Of a stretch of 64,000 bases of DNA, positions 27,355-36,593 are shown piece by piece. The DNA is from Hymenobacter duratus. GTDB lineage: Bacteria; Bacteroidota; Bacteroidia; Cytophagales; Hymenobacteraceae. A program made the translations under genes and the position numbers. Each line of letters opens with the position of its first letter. Within the stretch, counting starts at the first letter, position 1. The notes beneath the pieces were generated by a model. It was not told the origin of the DNA. It searched no databases and was given only the letters and a program-made list of their open reading frames with translations. The stretch is from assembly GCF_014698995.1 (NCBI RefSeq), contig NZ_JACWZZ010000001.1, forward strand, positions 248,001 to 312,000. Reading direction: 5' to 3'.

Positions 27355-27894
27355 ATGAAAAAAACACTCTTCTCGCTCGGAATTCTGGGCGCTTTGTTGT
27401 CCGCCTGCTCCAAGTCGGAGCCGGAAGCATCCGACAACGCCAAAGTCATTACCGCGAATGATTTCGAGAGCGTGGATGGCTGGATGCCCACGGTTCCGTC
27501 ATTGACCCGCGACCAGGCGCACTCCGGCAAATATTCTATTCGCGTGGATGGCAACACGGAGTTCAGCCTTGGGTACGGCAATCTGCTGGGCAAAGTAAGC
27601 CCCACGAAGCTGCGCAAGCTGAACGTGGAAGCCTGGGTGTATGCCGCAAGCGCGAAGTCGCAGGCCCGCCTGGGCGTTCAGGTTACTGATCCGGTTACGG
27701 GAAAGGAAATATTCGGGGACGGCATTACCATTACAGATCAGGTAAAAGACTACAAGAAGTGGGTGAAAATCAGCAAGGAGATTGTGTTGCCGGAAAACAT
27801 TACGGCCACGCAGGTGCTGAAAGTATTTCTGTGGCGCGCCTCCGCCTCCGATGCGGCCTACATGGATGATATCCGGGTAGTGGCCGTAGAATAG
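27355..27894 (+). CDS. Lipoprotein with carbohydrate-binding-like beta-sandwich
   Basis: 179 residues with an SPII signal (MKKTLFSLGILGALLSAC, Cys18). The mature protein has the layout of a CBM-type jelly roll: NDFESVDGWMP near the start, QAHSGKYSIRVDG (about 52-64), LNVEAWVYA (about 90-98) and YMDDIRVVAVE at the end, the DDI-strand typical of such domains. Binding to a glycan or surface ligand is plausible but not shown. It lies inside the glycosyltransferase block. Confidence 0.82.
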   Translation: MKKTLFSLGILGALLSACSKSEPEASDNAKVITANDFESVDGWMPTVPSLTRDQAHSGKYSIRVDGNTEFSLGYGNLLGKVSPTKLRKLNVEAWVYAASAKSQARLGVQVTDPVTGKEIFGDGITITDQVKDYKKWVKISKEIVLPENITATQVLKVFLWRASASDAAYMDDIRVVAVE

Positions 27895-27938
27895 CCGCCC
27901 CGCAACGGCGGTGCAAGCCGCCCGCGCTCAGGCGTACC

Positions 27939-27982
27939 AGCGTGCTGATGAATAGCGTAAGTGACGTTATTCATCAGCACGC
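27939..27982. terminator. Inverted repeat after the lipoprotein gene, probable terminator
   Basis: AGCGTGCTGATGAATAGCG and CGTTATTCATCAGCACGCT form a 19-base stem with one G-T pair and a short TAAGTGA-type loop, 45 bases after the stop. There is no long T-tract, so termination is probable rather than certain. Confidence 0.6.
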
Positions 27983-28082
27983 TTTGTGTTCCGGCCCCCT
28001 CGTCTTGCGGCACGTTTTCGGGGGCGTGCCAGGAGCCGGAAACGCGCCGGCCACTGGCACGCTGCCAGCTTCTATCTTTGCC

Positions 28083-28090
28083 CTGAGCCC
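28083..28090 (+). promoter_or_regulatory. -7 box before the polytopic membrane protein gene
   Basis: TATCTTTG, a perfect TAnnTTTG, 59 bases before the ATG at 28150. Confidence 0.45.
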
Positions 28091-28149
28091 GCCTTTTCTC
28101 CCTGGTAAAGCGCCTGCGTGCGCCCCGTTTGCCCCAACCACCGATTTCT

Positions 28150-29541
28150 ATGCCTTCTTTACGCCGTATGGCTGCCACTGCGTTCTGGCTTCTGCTGGCC
28201 GCTCTGGTGCTGATTAGTGCTGCCCTCTACAACGGCTTCCCGCTGGTTACGTCCGATTCGGGAACGTACCTGAACAGCGCCACGCACCTCACCGTCCCCG
28301 ACGACCGGCCCATCACGTACGGGCTGTGGGTGCTGCTGACCGGGGCCCACAAAACGCTGTGGCTGGTTGTGTTTGCGCAGGGCCTGCTGCTGGCGGGCCT
28401 GCTGTGGCGCTGCACGGCGGTTTTTGCGCCCCGGCTGCGGCAGCCGGCCAGCCGGCTTGCGCTGGTAGCCGGCATGGCCTGGCTGACCGGAGTGTCGTGG
28501 TATTGCAGCCAGCTGATGCCGGATATCTTCACGGCCATCGGCCTGCTGGCACTGGCGCTGGTGCTGCTGGGGCGTCCGGCCCGTCTGGAGCAGGGGCTGC
28601 TGCTGCTGCTGCTGCTGGTAGCCGGGTGCATGCACTCTTCCAATCTGCTCACGTTCACGCTCACTGTGGCCGGAGTAGGGGTGGTAGGCTGGTTGCAGGG
28701 CCTGTTTCGGCGGCAGGTACTGCACCGCCCGGCCTGGCTGCGGGCCCTGGCAGTAGTGCTGGCCAGCTGGCTGGCCCTGCCGGCCCTGCACGCTGGTATG
28801 GGCGGGCAGTTCGAAATTTCGCGCGCTTCATCGGCCTTCCTGATGGCCCGCCTTTCTGAAAGCGGGGTGCTGGAACAGTACCTGCAACAGGCCTGCGGCC
28901 CCGAAAACCAGTACCAGCTGTGCGCCTTCCGCGACCAGCTGCCCAACGACGCCATTACGTTTATGTGGGACGCCAACAGCCCGCTTAACAAAACCGGGGG
29001 CTGGAATGCCAACCGGGAGGAATACACGACCATTATCCGGCAGATTGCCACCTCCCCGCGCTACTACCCGCTGCTGATTTCGGAAACCATCCAGGCCACG
29101 CTGCGCCAGCTGACGCACATCGGGCACGGCGACGGGCTGACGGCGTTCCGGGAGAATACCAACCCGTACTGGAAAGTAAACGAGTACGCGCCCTACGAGC
29201 TGAAAGAGTACATGTCGTCGTTGCAGAACCGGAGCCAGCTCGATTTCACCAGCCTGAACGAGCGGACCTATGGTGGGCACCTGCTGGCGCTGCTGGTACT
29301 AGGCGGGTTGCTGTTTGGGGCGTGGCGGGCACATCTGGAAGCCACTTCCGTGCTGCTGGTGGTGGTTTTCGGCCTGGGTATCTTCAGCAATGCCCTGGTG
29401 ACCGGGGCGCTGGCCAATGTGCTGGACCGCCTGCAGGGCCGGGTGGCCTGGCTGCTGCCCTGGGCGGCTTTTCTGCTGGTGGCCCAGCATGGCCCGGCCC
29501 TGTGGCAGCGCTTGCGCAGCGCCCTGACCGGGGCGGCCTAG
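28150..29541 (+). CDS. Polytopic membrane protein in the glycosylation cluster
   Basis: 463 residues from the ATG at 28150 (an in-frame start seven codons earlier is less likely). About nine hydrophobic helices. After the first helix comes NGFPLVTSDSGTYLNSATHL, an extracytoplasmic loop with an Asp, as in GT-C proteins; a long loop with QQACGPENQYQLCAF and two Cys lies between helices (about 240-370). I recognise no named family. The position between a CBM-like lipoprotein and a GT2 gene suggests glycan transfer or export. Confidence 0.7.
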   Translation: MPSLRRMAATAFWLLLAALVLISAALYNGFPLVTSDSGTYLNSATHLTVPDDRPITYGLWVLLTGAHKTLWLVVFAQGLLLAGLLWRCTAVFAPRLRQPASRLALVAGMAWLTGVSWYCSQLMPDIFTAIGLLALALVLLGRPARLEQGLLLLLLLVAGCMHSSNLLTFTLTVAGVGVVGWLQGLFRRQVLHRPAWLRALAVVLASWLALPALHAGMGGQFEISRASSAFLMARLSESGVLEQYLQQACGPENQYQLCAFRDQLPNDAITFMWDANSPLNKTGGWNANREEYTTIIRQIATSPRYYPLLISETIQATLRQLTHIGHGDGLTAFRENTNPYWKVNEYAPYELKEYMSSLQNRSQLDFTSLNERTYGGHLLALLVLGGLLFGAWRAHLEATSVLLVVVFGLGIFSNALVTGALANVLDRLQGRVAWLLPWAAFLLVAQHGPALWQRLRSALTGAA

Positions 29542-29568
29542 CCGCTGGTGCTACCCACTAGAAACCAA

Positions 29569-29611
29569 CAGCGCCCTTTCCAAACGACTTGGCCGTCGGG
29601 AAAGGGCGCTG
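29569..29611. terminator. Hairpin between convergent genes, probable terminator
   Basis: CAGCGCCCTTTCC and GGAAAGGGCGCTG make a 13-base perfect stem around a 17-base loop that itself has CGAC/GTCG pairing. It lies between stops at 29541 and 29639 and has no T-tract. Confidence 0.6.
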
Positions 29612-29638
29612 CCGGTTTCGGGGAAGGGAGAAGAGCGG

Positions 29639-30361
29639 CTAGCCGAACAAGCCGTATTTGATGATGCAGTAGATGGCGCGGAACCCGTCGCGCCACCCGA
29701 TTTTCTTGCCCTCGGCGTAAGTGCGGCCGTAGTAGCTGATGCCCACCTCGTAGATGCGCACATCCTTCACCCGCGACACTTTAGCCGTTACTTCCGGCTC
29801 GAAGCCGAAGCGCTTCTCCTCCAGCGTTAGGCCCTGGATGATGTCGCGGCGGAACATCTTGTAGCAGGTTTCCATGTCGGTCAGGTTCAGGTCCGTGAAC
29901 ATATTCGACAGGAACGTGAGCATCTTGTTGCCGATGCTGTGCCAGAAGAAAAGAATGCGGTGCGGGTTGCCGCCCATGAAGCGCGAGCCGAATACCACGT
30001 CAGCGAAACCCTTCAGCACAGGCTTGAGCAGCACGTTGTACTCCTCCGGATCATATTCCAGATCCGCATCCTGGATGATGACATAGTCGCCGGTAGCCTC
30101 GCGGATGCCGGTGTGCAGCGCGGCACCCTTGCCTTGGTTTACCGTGTGCTGGAGCAGGCGCAGGCCCATTTCGGGGTAGCGCTGCATGTAGGCCTGGATA
30201 GCTTCTACCGAGTTGTCGGAAGAGCAGTCATTGACCAGGATAATTTCCTTCTTGATATCATTGACCAGCTTCAGTTCGCGCAGCAAATCCAGAATCTGAT
30301 GGATAGTGCGGCCTTCGTTGTAAACGGGAATGACGATGGAAAGCTTGTCGATGTGTACCAA
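29639..30361 (-). CDS. GT2 family glycosyltransferase (polyprenyl-phosphate mannosyltransferase-like)
   Basis: 240 residues. GT-A fold: [19 protein letters not shown] at the N-terminus, [20 protein letters not shown] (about 92-112) and the metal-binding motif [12 protein letters not shown] (about 113-124). It has no C-terminal membrane helices, unlike the GT2 at 23.6 kb, so it resembles the soluble DPM1 type that makes polyprenyl-phosphate-sugar. The start is a TTG at 30361; no ATG or GTG precedes the core, and the -7 box lies just upstream. It is convergent with the polytopic membrane gene. Confidence 0.88.
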   Translation of the reverse strand: MVHIDKLSIVIPVYNEGRTIHQILDLLRELKLVNDIKKEIILVNDCSSDNSVEAIQAYMQRYPEMGLRLLQHTVNQGKGAALHTGIREATGDYVIIQDADLEYDPEEYNVLLKPVLKGFADVVFGSRFMGGNPHRILFFWHSIGNKMLTFLSNMFTDLNLTDMETCYKMFRRDIIQGLTLEEKRFGFEPEVTAKVSRVKDVRIYEVGISYYGRTYAEGKKIGWRDGFRAIYCIIKYGLFG

Positions 30362-30389
30362 AACGCGAAATGGCTTGACGGAAAGTCAG

Positions 30390-30397
30390 CAAAAATA
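30390..30397 (-). promoter_or_regulatory. -7 box of the GT2 gene
   Basis: TATTTTTG on the minus strand, 29 bases before the TTG at 30361, which supports this start. Confidence 0.45.
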
Positions 30398-30473
30398 GGA
30401 CGGATTGACCAGTGTTGGCTACCCATAGCCCGGAATGATTGACGGCAGAAGAAATCAGGCCTGCTTCCGGCGC

Positions 30474-31265
30474 TTACAGGCTGCCGGTGCGGCCGCCATC
30501 CACGGGCACGTTGATGCCGTTGATATAGCCCGCCGAGCCGGACGCCAGAAATGCTACTGCCGCCGCCGTTTCCTCGGCCTGCCCGAACCGGTTGGCGGGA
30601 ATCAGCTTCAGCATGCCGGCCTCAATCTCCTCTGCCGACTGCCCGGTCTGGGCAGTTTTCTTCTCGATAAGTGAGGTGTGGCGTTGTGTGATGGTGGCGC
30701 CCGGCAGCACGTTATTCACGGTGATGCCATGCGGCCCCAGCTCATTGGCCAGCGTTTTGGCCCAGCTGGCCACCGCCCCCCGGATGGTGTTCGACACGCC
30801 CAGGCCCGGCAGCGGCTGCTTCACGGAAGTGCTGATGATGTTGATGATGCGCCCATACTGCCGCTGGCGCATGGCCGGCACCACAGCCTGCGCCAGTAGA
30901 TGATTGCAGATGAGGTGCTGCTCAAAAGCGGCCCGGAAAGCATCTACGGGAGCGTCCAGAAGTGGTCCGCCCGCCGGGCCGCCGGTGTTGTTCACGAGAA
31001 TATGGAAGCCCTCTGGATGCGCCGCCAGATACGTGTGCAGGCGTTCGGCCAAAGTAGCAGGCTGCGAAAAATCGGCTGCCAGGTAGTCGTGCGCCTGGCC
31101 GTGGGGGGTAGGCAGCGCCGCCGCGGTTTCGCGCAGGCGGGCTTCGTCGCGGGCCAGCAGCGTAACGGTGGCTCCCAGGCGCGCCAGCTCCTCGGCTATG
31201 GCCCGGCCAATGCCCTGCGTGCTGCCGCCTACCAGGGCGCGTTGGGATGTAAGATCAAGATGCAT
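30474..31265 (-). CDS. SDR-fold protein with atypical active site (BKR-like)
   Basis: 263 residues from the ATG at 31265. The cofactor motif is ALVGGSTQGIGRAIAEELAR (about 10-29) and NNTGGPAGGPL replaces the usual NNAG. After IINIISTS the family expects YxxxK; here the segment is GLGVSNTIRGAVASWAKTLA, without the catalytic Tyr. The C-terminal GYINGINVPVDGG is normal. The FabG-like BKR_like_SDR_like subgroup shares such an imperfect tetrad. A dehydrogenase with another mechanism, or a non-catalytic protein, is possible. It precedes the kynurenine genes but is on the other strand, so a link is only positional. Confidence 0.85.
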   Translation of the reverse strand: MHLDLTSQRALVGGSTQGIGRAIAEELARLGATVTLLARDEARLRETAAALPTPHGQAHDYLAADFSQPATLAERLHTYLAAHPEGFHILVNNTGGPAGGPLLDAPVDAFRAAFEQHLICNHLLAQAVVPAMRQRQYGRIINIISTSVKQPLPGLGVSNTIRGAVASWAKTLANELGPHGITVNNVLPGATITQRHTSLIEKKTAQTGQSAEEIEAGMLKLIPANRFGQAEETAAAVAFLASGSAGYINGINVPVDGGRTGSL

Positions 31266-31405
31266 GAAAATCAGGATTGGAAATGAGCTTAAAAGTAGCA
31301 AAATGCCTGTCGGGTACCGGTGGCGCCTAGCTGAAACGGGCTTTTGCGTAAGTTCGCCGGCAATTGTGGGGCGGCCCGCCCGGCCCTGTCTTTATCTGAC
31401 GTAGT

Positions 31406-32689
31406 ATGTCTTTTGCCGGTTGGCTGCTGATAGCCGCATTTGTTGTTGAGTTTCTGCTGTTCACGTTTCTGCGCAATATATTTGGGGCGGCCCTCAGTCC
31501 GGTTGTGCTGTGGCTGGCGGGGGTGGGAGTAGGGATAAGCGGACTGTGGGCGTTCCGGGGCCGTTCACTGCCGGTACTACGCCCTGCTACAAAAGCGCAG
31601 TTGATGAGTGCAGCTCTATTGCTTGGCGCATTAGTAGCTTTCGGCCTGCGGGTGGCCCGGATGCTGGGGAAAGTACCCATCGATCCGGCTTTGTCGGATG
31701 TAATTCCGTCCATCCAGGTGATGGTGCAGCGCTGGCTGGCCCACGAGGCTGTGTATGTTCCTATTCTGGACTTTGGCTACATCATCTACCCCACCTATCT
31801 GCCCCTGACCTGGTTGCCCTTCGTACCGGCCGAGCTGATGCATATCGACTACCGCTGGGTGGCGTTTGCCGGGTTTGGGGTGGCGTTGGCAGTAGGCGTA
31901 GGGCTGCTGATGCGGCGCCGGCTGCCGCTGCCGATAACGCTGGCCCTGGCCGCAGCGCCACTGCTGCTGCTGCAGGCCATTCTGCAAACCGACCCGAATA
32001 CGCTTACACGCACGGTCGAGCTGCTTATAGTCGGGTTCTATCTGCTGCTGGCCTTCAGCTTGTGGCGCGGGCCCTGGTGGGTGCAGGCTTTGTGCCTGAC
32101 TGTGTGTTTGTTGTCGCGCTTTTCGCTGGTGTTCTGGGTGCCGCTGTGGCTGGCAATACTCTGGCAGCAGCAGGGGCGCATAGTGGCTTTGCGCGTGACG
32201 GCGCTGGTAGCCGCGCTGGTACTGGCCATCTATATTGTACCCTTCCTGAGCCACGACTGGGGCACCTTCGCTCGGGCCCAGGACACGTACACCGGGGCTG
32301 CCATTGGCGAGTGGGAGCAGCCGCCCGCCGGCCGGCCGGAGCATTTGTACCGGGGCGTTGGGCTGGCCGCATTTTTCCACCGCCTGGCCCCCGGCGACAT
32401 TGCCCAGCGGGTGCAGCTGGTGCGGCTCGTGCATGCCGGGGTTTGCGTGGCGGTGGTAGTGGCGGCCGCGGCTTATTGGTTCGGGCGCCAGCCCCGGCTG
32501 GATTACCGCATCTATGGACTTCTTGCTTTAAAAATCTATCTGGCAACCTTTTATGCCTTCGTGCAGGTGCCGTACATCTACCTGACGCTGGTAGGCGTGG
32601 CCATGGCCTGGCCCATCCTGCTGCTGCTGCGCGGCGGCGGCCCTGACGAAGAGCCGGCGTTGGTGCCGGCCAGTGCCGGTGTGAGCTGA
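31406..32689 (+). CDS. Polytopic membrane protein, GT-C-like
   Basis: 427 residues with about ten hydrophobic helices (for example FAGWLLIAAFVVEFLLFTFL, ITLALAAAPLLLLQAIL). An extracytoplasmic loop after the third helix holds DPALSDVIPSIQVMVQRW and then LDFGYIIYPTYLPLTWLPF, reminiscent of the acidic donor-site loop and Tyr/Pro-rich segment of GT-C enzymes. No family is recognised. It ends 91 bases before the 3-hydroxyanthranilate dioxygenase gene but is probably functionally separate from it. Confidence 0.68.
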   Translation: MSFAGWLLIAAFVVEFLLFTFLRNIFGAALSPVVLWLAGVGVGISGLWAFRGRSLPVLRPATKAQLMSAALLLGALVAFGLRVARMLGKVPIDPALSDVIPSIQVMVQRWLAHEAVYVPILDFGYIIYPTYLPLTWLPFVPAELMHIDYRWVAFAGFGVALAVGVGLLMRRRLPLPITLALAAAPLLLLQAILQTDPNTLTRTVELLIVGFYLLLAFSLWRGPWWVQALCLTVCLLSRFSLVFWVPLWLAILWQQQGRIVALRVTALVAALVLAIYIVPFLSHDWGTFARAQDTYTGAAIGEWEQPPAGRPEHLYRGVGLAAFFHRLAPGDIAQRVQLVRLVHAGVCVAVVVAAAAYWFGRQPRLDYRIYGLLALKIYLATFYAFVQVPYIYLTLVGVAMAWPILLLLRGGGPDEEPALVPASAGVS

Positions 32690-32780
32690 TGGGGAATTGG
32701 TGCAGGGTTTTGCGTAAGTTCGGCCACGCTGTCCGGCCCCGGTCCGCGGCAGCTATCCTTCACCCAACCACCCCCACGCC

Positions 32781-33320
32781 ATGCCCGTTGCCCGTCCTTT
32801 CAACTTCCAGAAATGGATTGACGAACACCGCCACCTGCTGAAGCCTCCGGTCGGCAACCAGCAGGTATTCAAAGACAATCAGGACTTTATTGTGATGGTA
32901 GTGGGCGGCCCCAACGCCCGCAAAGACTACCACTTTGATGAGGGCGAGGAGCTGTTTCTGCAGATCGAAGGCGACATTGTGGTGAAGATTATCGAGGATG
33001 GCAAGCCGGTTGATATCGAAATCAAGCAGGGCGAGATGTTTCTGCTGCCGCCCCGCACACCCCACTCGCCACGCCGCCCGGCGGGCACCGTGGGGCTGGT
33101 GCTGGAGCGCTACCGCACGGCCGGTGAGCTGGACGGCTTCCAGTGGTATTGCGAAAACTGCGGCAACAAGCTCCATGAAGAGTATGCGGAAATTACGGAC
33201 ATCGTGACCCAGCTGCCGCCCATCATGAATGCCTTCTGGCAAAACGACGACCTGCGCACCTGCAAGCAGTGCGGCACCTATATGCCCGCGCCCGCTCCTG
33301 TAGTGCCTCCTGCCGAGTAA
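32781..33320 (+). CDS. nbaC: 3-hydroxyanthranilate 3,4-dioxygenase
   Basis: 179 residues. It opens the ring of 3-hydroxyanthranilate with O2 to give 2-amino-3-carboxymuconate semialdehyde. The cupin iron ligands are His51 (DYHFDEGEE), Glu57 and His95 ([11 protein letters not shown]), the same positions as in the Cupriavidus enzyme. The C-terminal rubredoxin-like site has Cys124/Cys127 (CENCGNK) and Cys161/Cys164 (CKQCGTYMP), found in the bacterial form. It starts a run HAAO-ACMSD-KynU on the same strand, with 38 bases to the next start. Confidence 0.96.
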   Translation: MPVARPFNFQKWIDEHRHLLKPPVGNQQVFKDNQDFIVMVVGGPNARKDYHFDEGEELFLQIEGDIVVKIIEDGKPVDIEIKQGEMFLLPPRTPHSPRRPAGTVGLVLERYRTAGELDGFQWYCENCGNKLHEEYAEITDIVTQLPPIMNAFWQNDDLRTCKQCGTYMPAPAPVVPPAE

Positions 33321-33358
33321 CCACCCTTTCCGCCACCCACCCAAGCCCAGCTGTGGCA

Positions 33359-34441
33359 ATGCCTTCTACCACCCCTCACGCCGCCTCGCCACCCGTTTCC
33401 GCCTTTCTCGCCAACTCGCTTTCCGTCGATATCCACACCCACATCCTGCCGGAGCGCTGGCCCGACCTGCGCGAACGGTACGGCTATGGGGGCTTCATTC
33501 GGCTGGACCACCACAAGCCCTGCTGCGCTCGGATGATGCAGGACGACAAGTTCTTCCGCGAAATCCAGGATAACTGCTGGGACCCACAGGTGCGGATGCG
33601 CGAGTACGACCAGTTTGGGGTGCAGGTGCAGGTGCTCAGCACCGTGCCCGTCATGTTCAGCTACTGGGCCAAGCCGCTGGATGCGCTGGACCTGAGCCAG
33701 CTGCTCAACGACCATATTGCCGACGTAGTGCAGCGCTACCCTACGCGCTTCGTAGGCCTCGGCACCGTGCCCCTGCAGGCCCCCGACCTAGCCGTGCGGG
33801 AGCTGGAACGGTGCATGAGGATTGGGCTGGCCGGCATCCAGATTGGCTCACACGTCAACGACTGGAACCTGGATGCGCCGGAGCTGTTCGAGGTATTTGC
33901 GGCGGCCGAAGAACTGGGAGCCTGCGTGTTTGTGCATCCTTGGGACATGATGGCGCAGCAGAAAATGCCCAAATACTGGCTGCCCTGGCTGGTGGGTATG
34001 CCCGCCGAAAGTACGCTGGCGCTTTGCTCGCTGGTATTTGGAGGCGTGCTGGAGCGGCTGCCGAAACTGCGCGTGGCGGTGGCGCACGGCGGTGGCACCT
34101 TCGCCAGTACCATCGGCCGCATCGAGCATGGCTTTCAGGTGCGCCCCGACTTGTGCGCCGTCGATAACAACGTGAATCCGCGTGAGTACCTGGGCCGGTT
34201 CTGGGTCGATTCGCTGGTGCACGACCCGCTGATGCTCGACTACCTCGTGAAAACCCTGGGGGCCGACAAAATCACGCTTGGCACCGACTATCCGTTTCCG
34301 CTAGGCGAGCTGACGCCGGGTGAGCTGATTCATTCCATGCCTTTCCCAGATGAAATGAAAGCCCGCATGCTGGGCCAGAATGCCCTGGACTGGCTGGGGC
34401 TGCCCGATGCGAAGGTGGCCCAAATTCTGGCGGGCCGCTAG
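33359..34441 (+). CDS. 2-amino-3-carboxymuconate-6-semialdehyde decarboxylase (ACMSD)
   Basis: 360 residues from the ATG at 33359, 38 bases after the dioxygenase gene. Amidohydrolase-type decarboxylase that diverts ACMS from quinolinate/NAD to 2-aminomuconate semialdehyde. Metal ligands are visible in [12 protein letters not shown] (His26, His28), VFVHPWDMM (a His near 209) and [10 protein letters not shown] (Asp near 313). The HPWDMM and RIEHGF segments are typical of ACMSD rather than other members of the fold. About 20-25 unconserved N-terminal residues suggest a slightly later true start is possible. It is followed by kynU after 26 bases. Confidence 0.95.
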   Translation: MPSTTPHAASPPVSAFLANSLSVDIHTHILPERWPDLRERYGYGGFIRLDHHKPCCARMMQDDKFFREIQDNCWDPQVRMREYDQFGVQVQVLSTVPVMFSYWAKPLDALDLSQLLNDHIADVVQRYPTRFVGLGTVPLQAPDLAVRELERCMRIGLAGIQIGSHVNDWNLDAPELFEVFAAAEELGACVFVHPWDMMAQQKMPKYWLPWLVGMPAESTLALCSLVFGGVLERLPKLRVAVAHGGGTFASTIGRIEHGFQVRPDLCAVDNNVNPREYLGRFWVDSLVHDPLMLDYLVKTLGADKITLGTDYPFPLGELTPGELIHSMPFPDEMKARMLGQNALDWLGLPDAKVAQILAGR

Positions 34442-34454
34442 CCATTCGCCCGCC

Positions 34455-34462
34455 TATCTTTG
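34455..34462 (+). promoter_or_regulatory. Possible internal -7 box right before kynU
   Basis: TATCTTTG, perfect for TAnnTTTG, ends 5 bases before the kynU ATG. It lies between the ACMSD stop and kynU. Use would give a leaderless kynU mRNA; chance occurrence is possible, as no -33 element is seen. Confidence 0.3.
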
Positions 34463-34467
34463 CCCCA

Positions 34468-35748
34468 ATGACTTCCTTCCAGCCCACCCCCGACTTTGCC
34501 GCCCAACTTGACGCGCAGGATACACTGCGCGACTTCCGTTCCCGCTTTCATATCCCGCCCGGCCCCAATGGGCAGGAAAGTGTGTATCTGTGCGGTAATT
34601 CGCTGGGGCTGATGCCAAAAGCTGCCCGCGCGGCCGTAGAGCAGGAGTTTGCCGACTGGGAGCGGCTGGGAGTGGAAGGCCATTTTCATGGCACCTCGCC
34701 CTGGATGCATTACCACGAAACCCTCACCGAGGCCAGCGCCCGGCTGGTAGGAGCGAAGCCTGTGGAAGTAGTGGTAATGAACAACCTGACCACTAACTTG
34801 CACCTGCTGCTGATTTCGTTCTACCGCCCTACAGCCACCCGCTACAAGGTGCTGATGGAAGGTGGCGCGTTTCCGTCGGACCAATACGCGCTGGAAAGCC
34901 AGGTGAAGCTACACGGCTTCGCCCCCGATGATGCCATTGTGGAGCTGGTGCCGCGCTCCGGTGAGCATACGCTGCGCACCGAAGACATTGAGGCCAAGAT
35001 TCAGGAGCTGGGCGACTCGCTGGCCACCATCATCATGGGCGGCGTGAACTACTACACGGGCCAGGCCTTTGATATGGCGGCCATTGCGCGGGCCGGCCAT
35101 GCGGTGGGTGCCATTGTGGGTTTCGACCTGGCCCACGCGGCCGGCAACCTGGAGCTGCACCTGCACGACTGGGACGTGGATTTCGCCTGCTGGTGCACCT
35201 ATAAATACCTTAATTCTGGTCCCGGTGGCACAAGCGGCATATATGTGCACGAGCGGTTCGCTAACCGGCCCGATTTGCCGCGCCTGGCGGGCTGGTGGGG
35301 TCACGACCCGTCCGACCGTTTCCAGATGAAAAAGGGCTTCCGGCCCATGGCTGGTGCCGCTGGCTGGCAACTGTCCAACGCCCAGATTTTCCCGATGGCC
35401 ATTCACCGAGCTGCGTTGGCGCTGGTGGGGGAGGCCGGGGGAATGGCGGTGCTTCGCCGCAAGAGTGAGCAGCTCACGGCGTATCTGGAATTTCTAATTC
35501 GGGGGCTGAACCTGCCCGCTAGCCGCTTGGAAATTATTACGCCGCAACGCCCGGAGGCGCGCGGCTGCCAACTGTCCTTGCTTGTGCATCAGCAGGGCCG
35601 GGAACTGTTTGATTTCCTGGCCGCGAAAGGCATCATTGCTGATTGGCGTGAGCCCAACGTTATCCGGCTGGCACCAGTGCCGCTTTACAACTCATTTCAG
35701 GATGTGCAGCGCGTAGGCGCAGCACTAGCCGACTGGCTGACCCGCTAG
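34468..35748 (+). CDS. kynU: Kynureninase
   Basis: 426 residues. PLP enzyme that cleaves kynurenine or 3-hydroxykynurenine into (3-hydroxy)anthranilate and alanine. The N-terminus has YLCGNSLGLMPKAAR (about 40-54), typical of the family. PLP contacts include DLAHAAGNLELHLHDWDVD (about 220-238) and the Schiff-base Lys246 in CWCTYKYLNSGPGG. Length is normal. It is the third gene of the HAAO-ACMSD-KynU run. Its partner KMO is 6 kb downstream. Confidence 0.97.
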   Translation: MTSFQPTPDFAAQLDAQDTLRDFRSRFHIPPGPNGQESVYLCGNSLGLMPKAARAAVEQEFADWERLGVEGHFHGTSPWMHYHETLTEASARLVGAKPVEVVVMNNLTTNLHLLLISFYRPTATRYKVLMEGGAFPSDQYALESQVKLHGFAPDDAIVELVPRSGEHTLRTEDIEAKIQELGDSLATIIMGGVNYYTGQAFDMAAIARAGHAVGAIVGFDLAHAAGNLELHLHDWDVDFACWCTYKYLNSGPGGTSGIYVHERFANRPDLPRLAGWWGHDPSDRFQMKKGFRPMAGAAGWQLSNAQIFPMAIHRAALALVGEAGGMAVLRRKSEQLTAYLEFLIRGLNLPASRLEIITPQRPEARGCQLSLLVHQQGRELFDFLAAKGIIADWREPNVIRLAPVPLYNSFQDVQRVGAALADWLTR

Positions 35749-35874
35749 CGGCCGGACTTGTAGTGTTCCGATGAAAATGCAGCCCGTGTAACATTTCGGG
35801 CATCATTTCCTTCGGTGCGCTGTTTTACGTTTTACTACCGAACTTCGGTGGTTTCCCTTTCACCCCCCAGTGCC

Positions 35875-36576
35875 ATGTCTGAAGAGTACGCGGAAAAAAT
35901 GAGCCGCAAAAAACTGCCCGAACTGCTCCTGTACGTGCGCAACCGCACGGAATATCAGGAAGAGGCTGTTCTGGCTGCCCTCGAAGAGCTGGAGCTGCGT
36001 GGACAGCCCCAGCCCGAAGCGGCGGCCATCCGCACCGAATTTCTACCCGTAGTAGAGCAGCAGCGGCAACAGCAGCAGCTTCGTGAGCGGGAGCTGGCGC
36101 GCACGCCTGTAGCCGCTCCGGGGGAACCTGAGCCTGCCGCTGTCGATGGTCCTGCGCTGTATTCGCCGGGTACTATCGTGCTGTTTTCGATGCTGCCTAT
36201 GTCGATGATGATAGGTGGGGGCGTGTTGCTGGGTATGAACCTGTTCCGGCTGGGACGCAAGCGTGCTTTACTCGGCCTGGTGCTGTTTATTGTGGTCTAT
36301 CTGCTGGTGGCTTCTAATGTGCTAGCTTGGGCCATGATGCAGGGCCTGAACCCGTATCTGGCTATCGTGCTCTTCAATGTGCCCGCCGTGCTGGCCTATC
36401 TGCTCTGGTTCTGGCCGCGCTATGTGCGCACAGCCACTTACCGCAGCCGCAGCCTGATACCGCCCATCGTCATTTGTTTTTTGGTAGTCTGGGGCCTGCA
36501 GAAAGCTATGCCCTATATCATTAAGCAGCAGCCGAAGGAGGTGCAGATGCAGGTGGAGCAAATGATGAAGCAATAA
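35875..36576 (+). CDS. Membrane protein with N-terminal helical domain
   Basis: 233 residues from the ATG at 35875. A soluble N-terminal segment (1-100) has KLPELLLYVRNRTEYQEEAV followed by ALEELELRG, a short helical motif repeated in many Bacteroidota membrane proteins, and a Gln-rich coil (VVEQQRQQQQLRERELAR). Four hydrophobic helices follow (about 107-205; MLPMSMMIGGGVLLGMNLF). The C-terminus is soluble and charged (KQQPKEVQMQVEQMMKQ). Function unknown. The AlkB gene starts 17 bases after its stop, so they may be co-transcribed. Confidence 0.75.
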   Translation: MSEEYAEKMSRKKLPELLLYVRNRTEYQEEAVLAALEELELRGQPQPEAAAIRTEFLPVVEQQRQQQQLRERELARTPVAAPGEPEPAAVDGPALYSPGTIVLFSMLPMSMMIGGGVLLGMNLFRLGRKRALLGLVLFIVVYLLVASNVLAWAMMQGLNPYLAIVLFNVPAVLAYLLWFWPRYVRTATYRSRSLIPPIVICFLVVWGLQKAMPYIIKQQPKEVQMQVEQMMKQ

Positions 36577-36593
36577 GCCGCCTGTAAAGTCCT

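Noticed and set aside
29569..29611. Calling this and the 27.9 and 44.0 kb hairpins as full intrinsic terminators
   Set aside because: They lack a T-tract. I list them as probable terminators with reduced confidence rather than certain ones.
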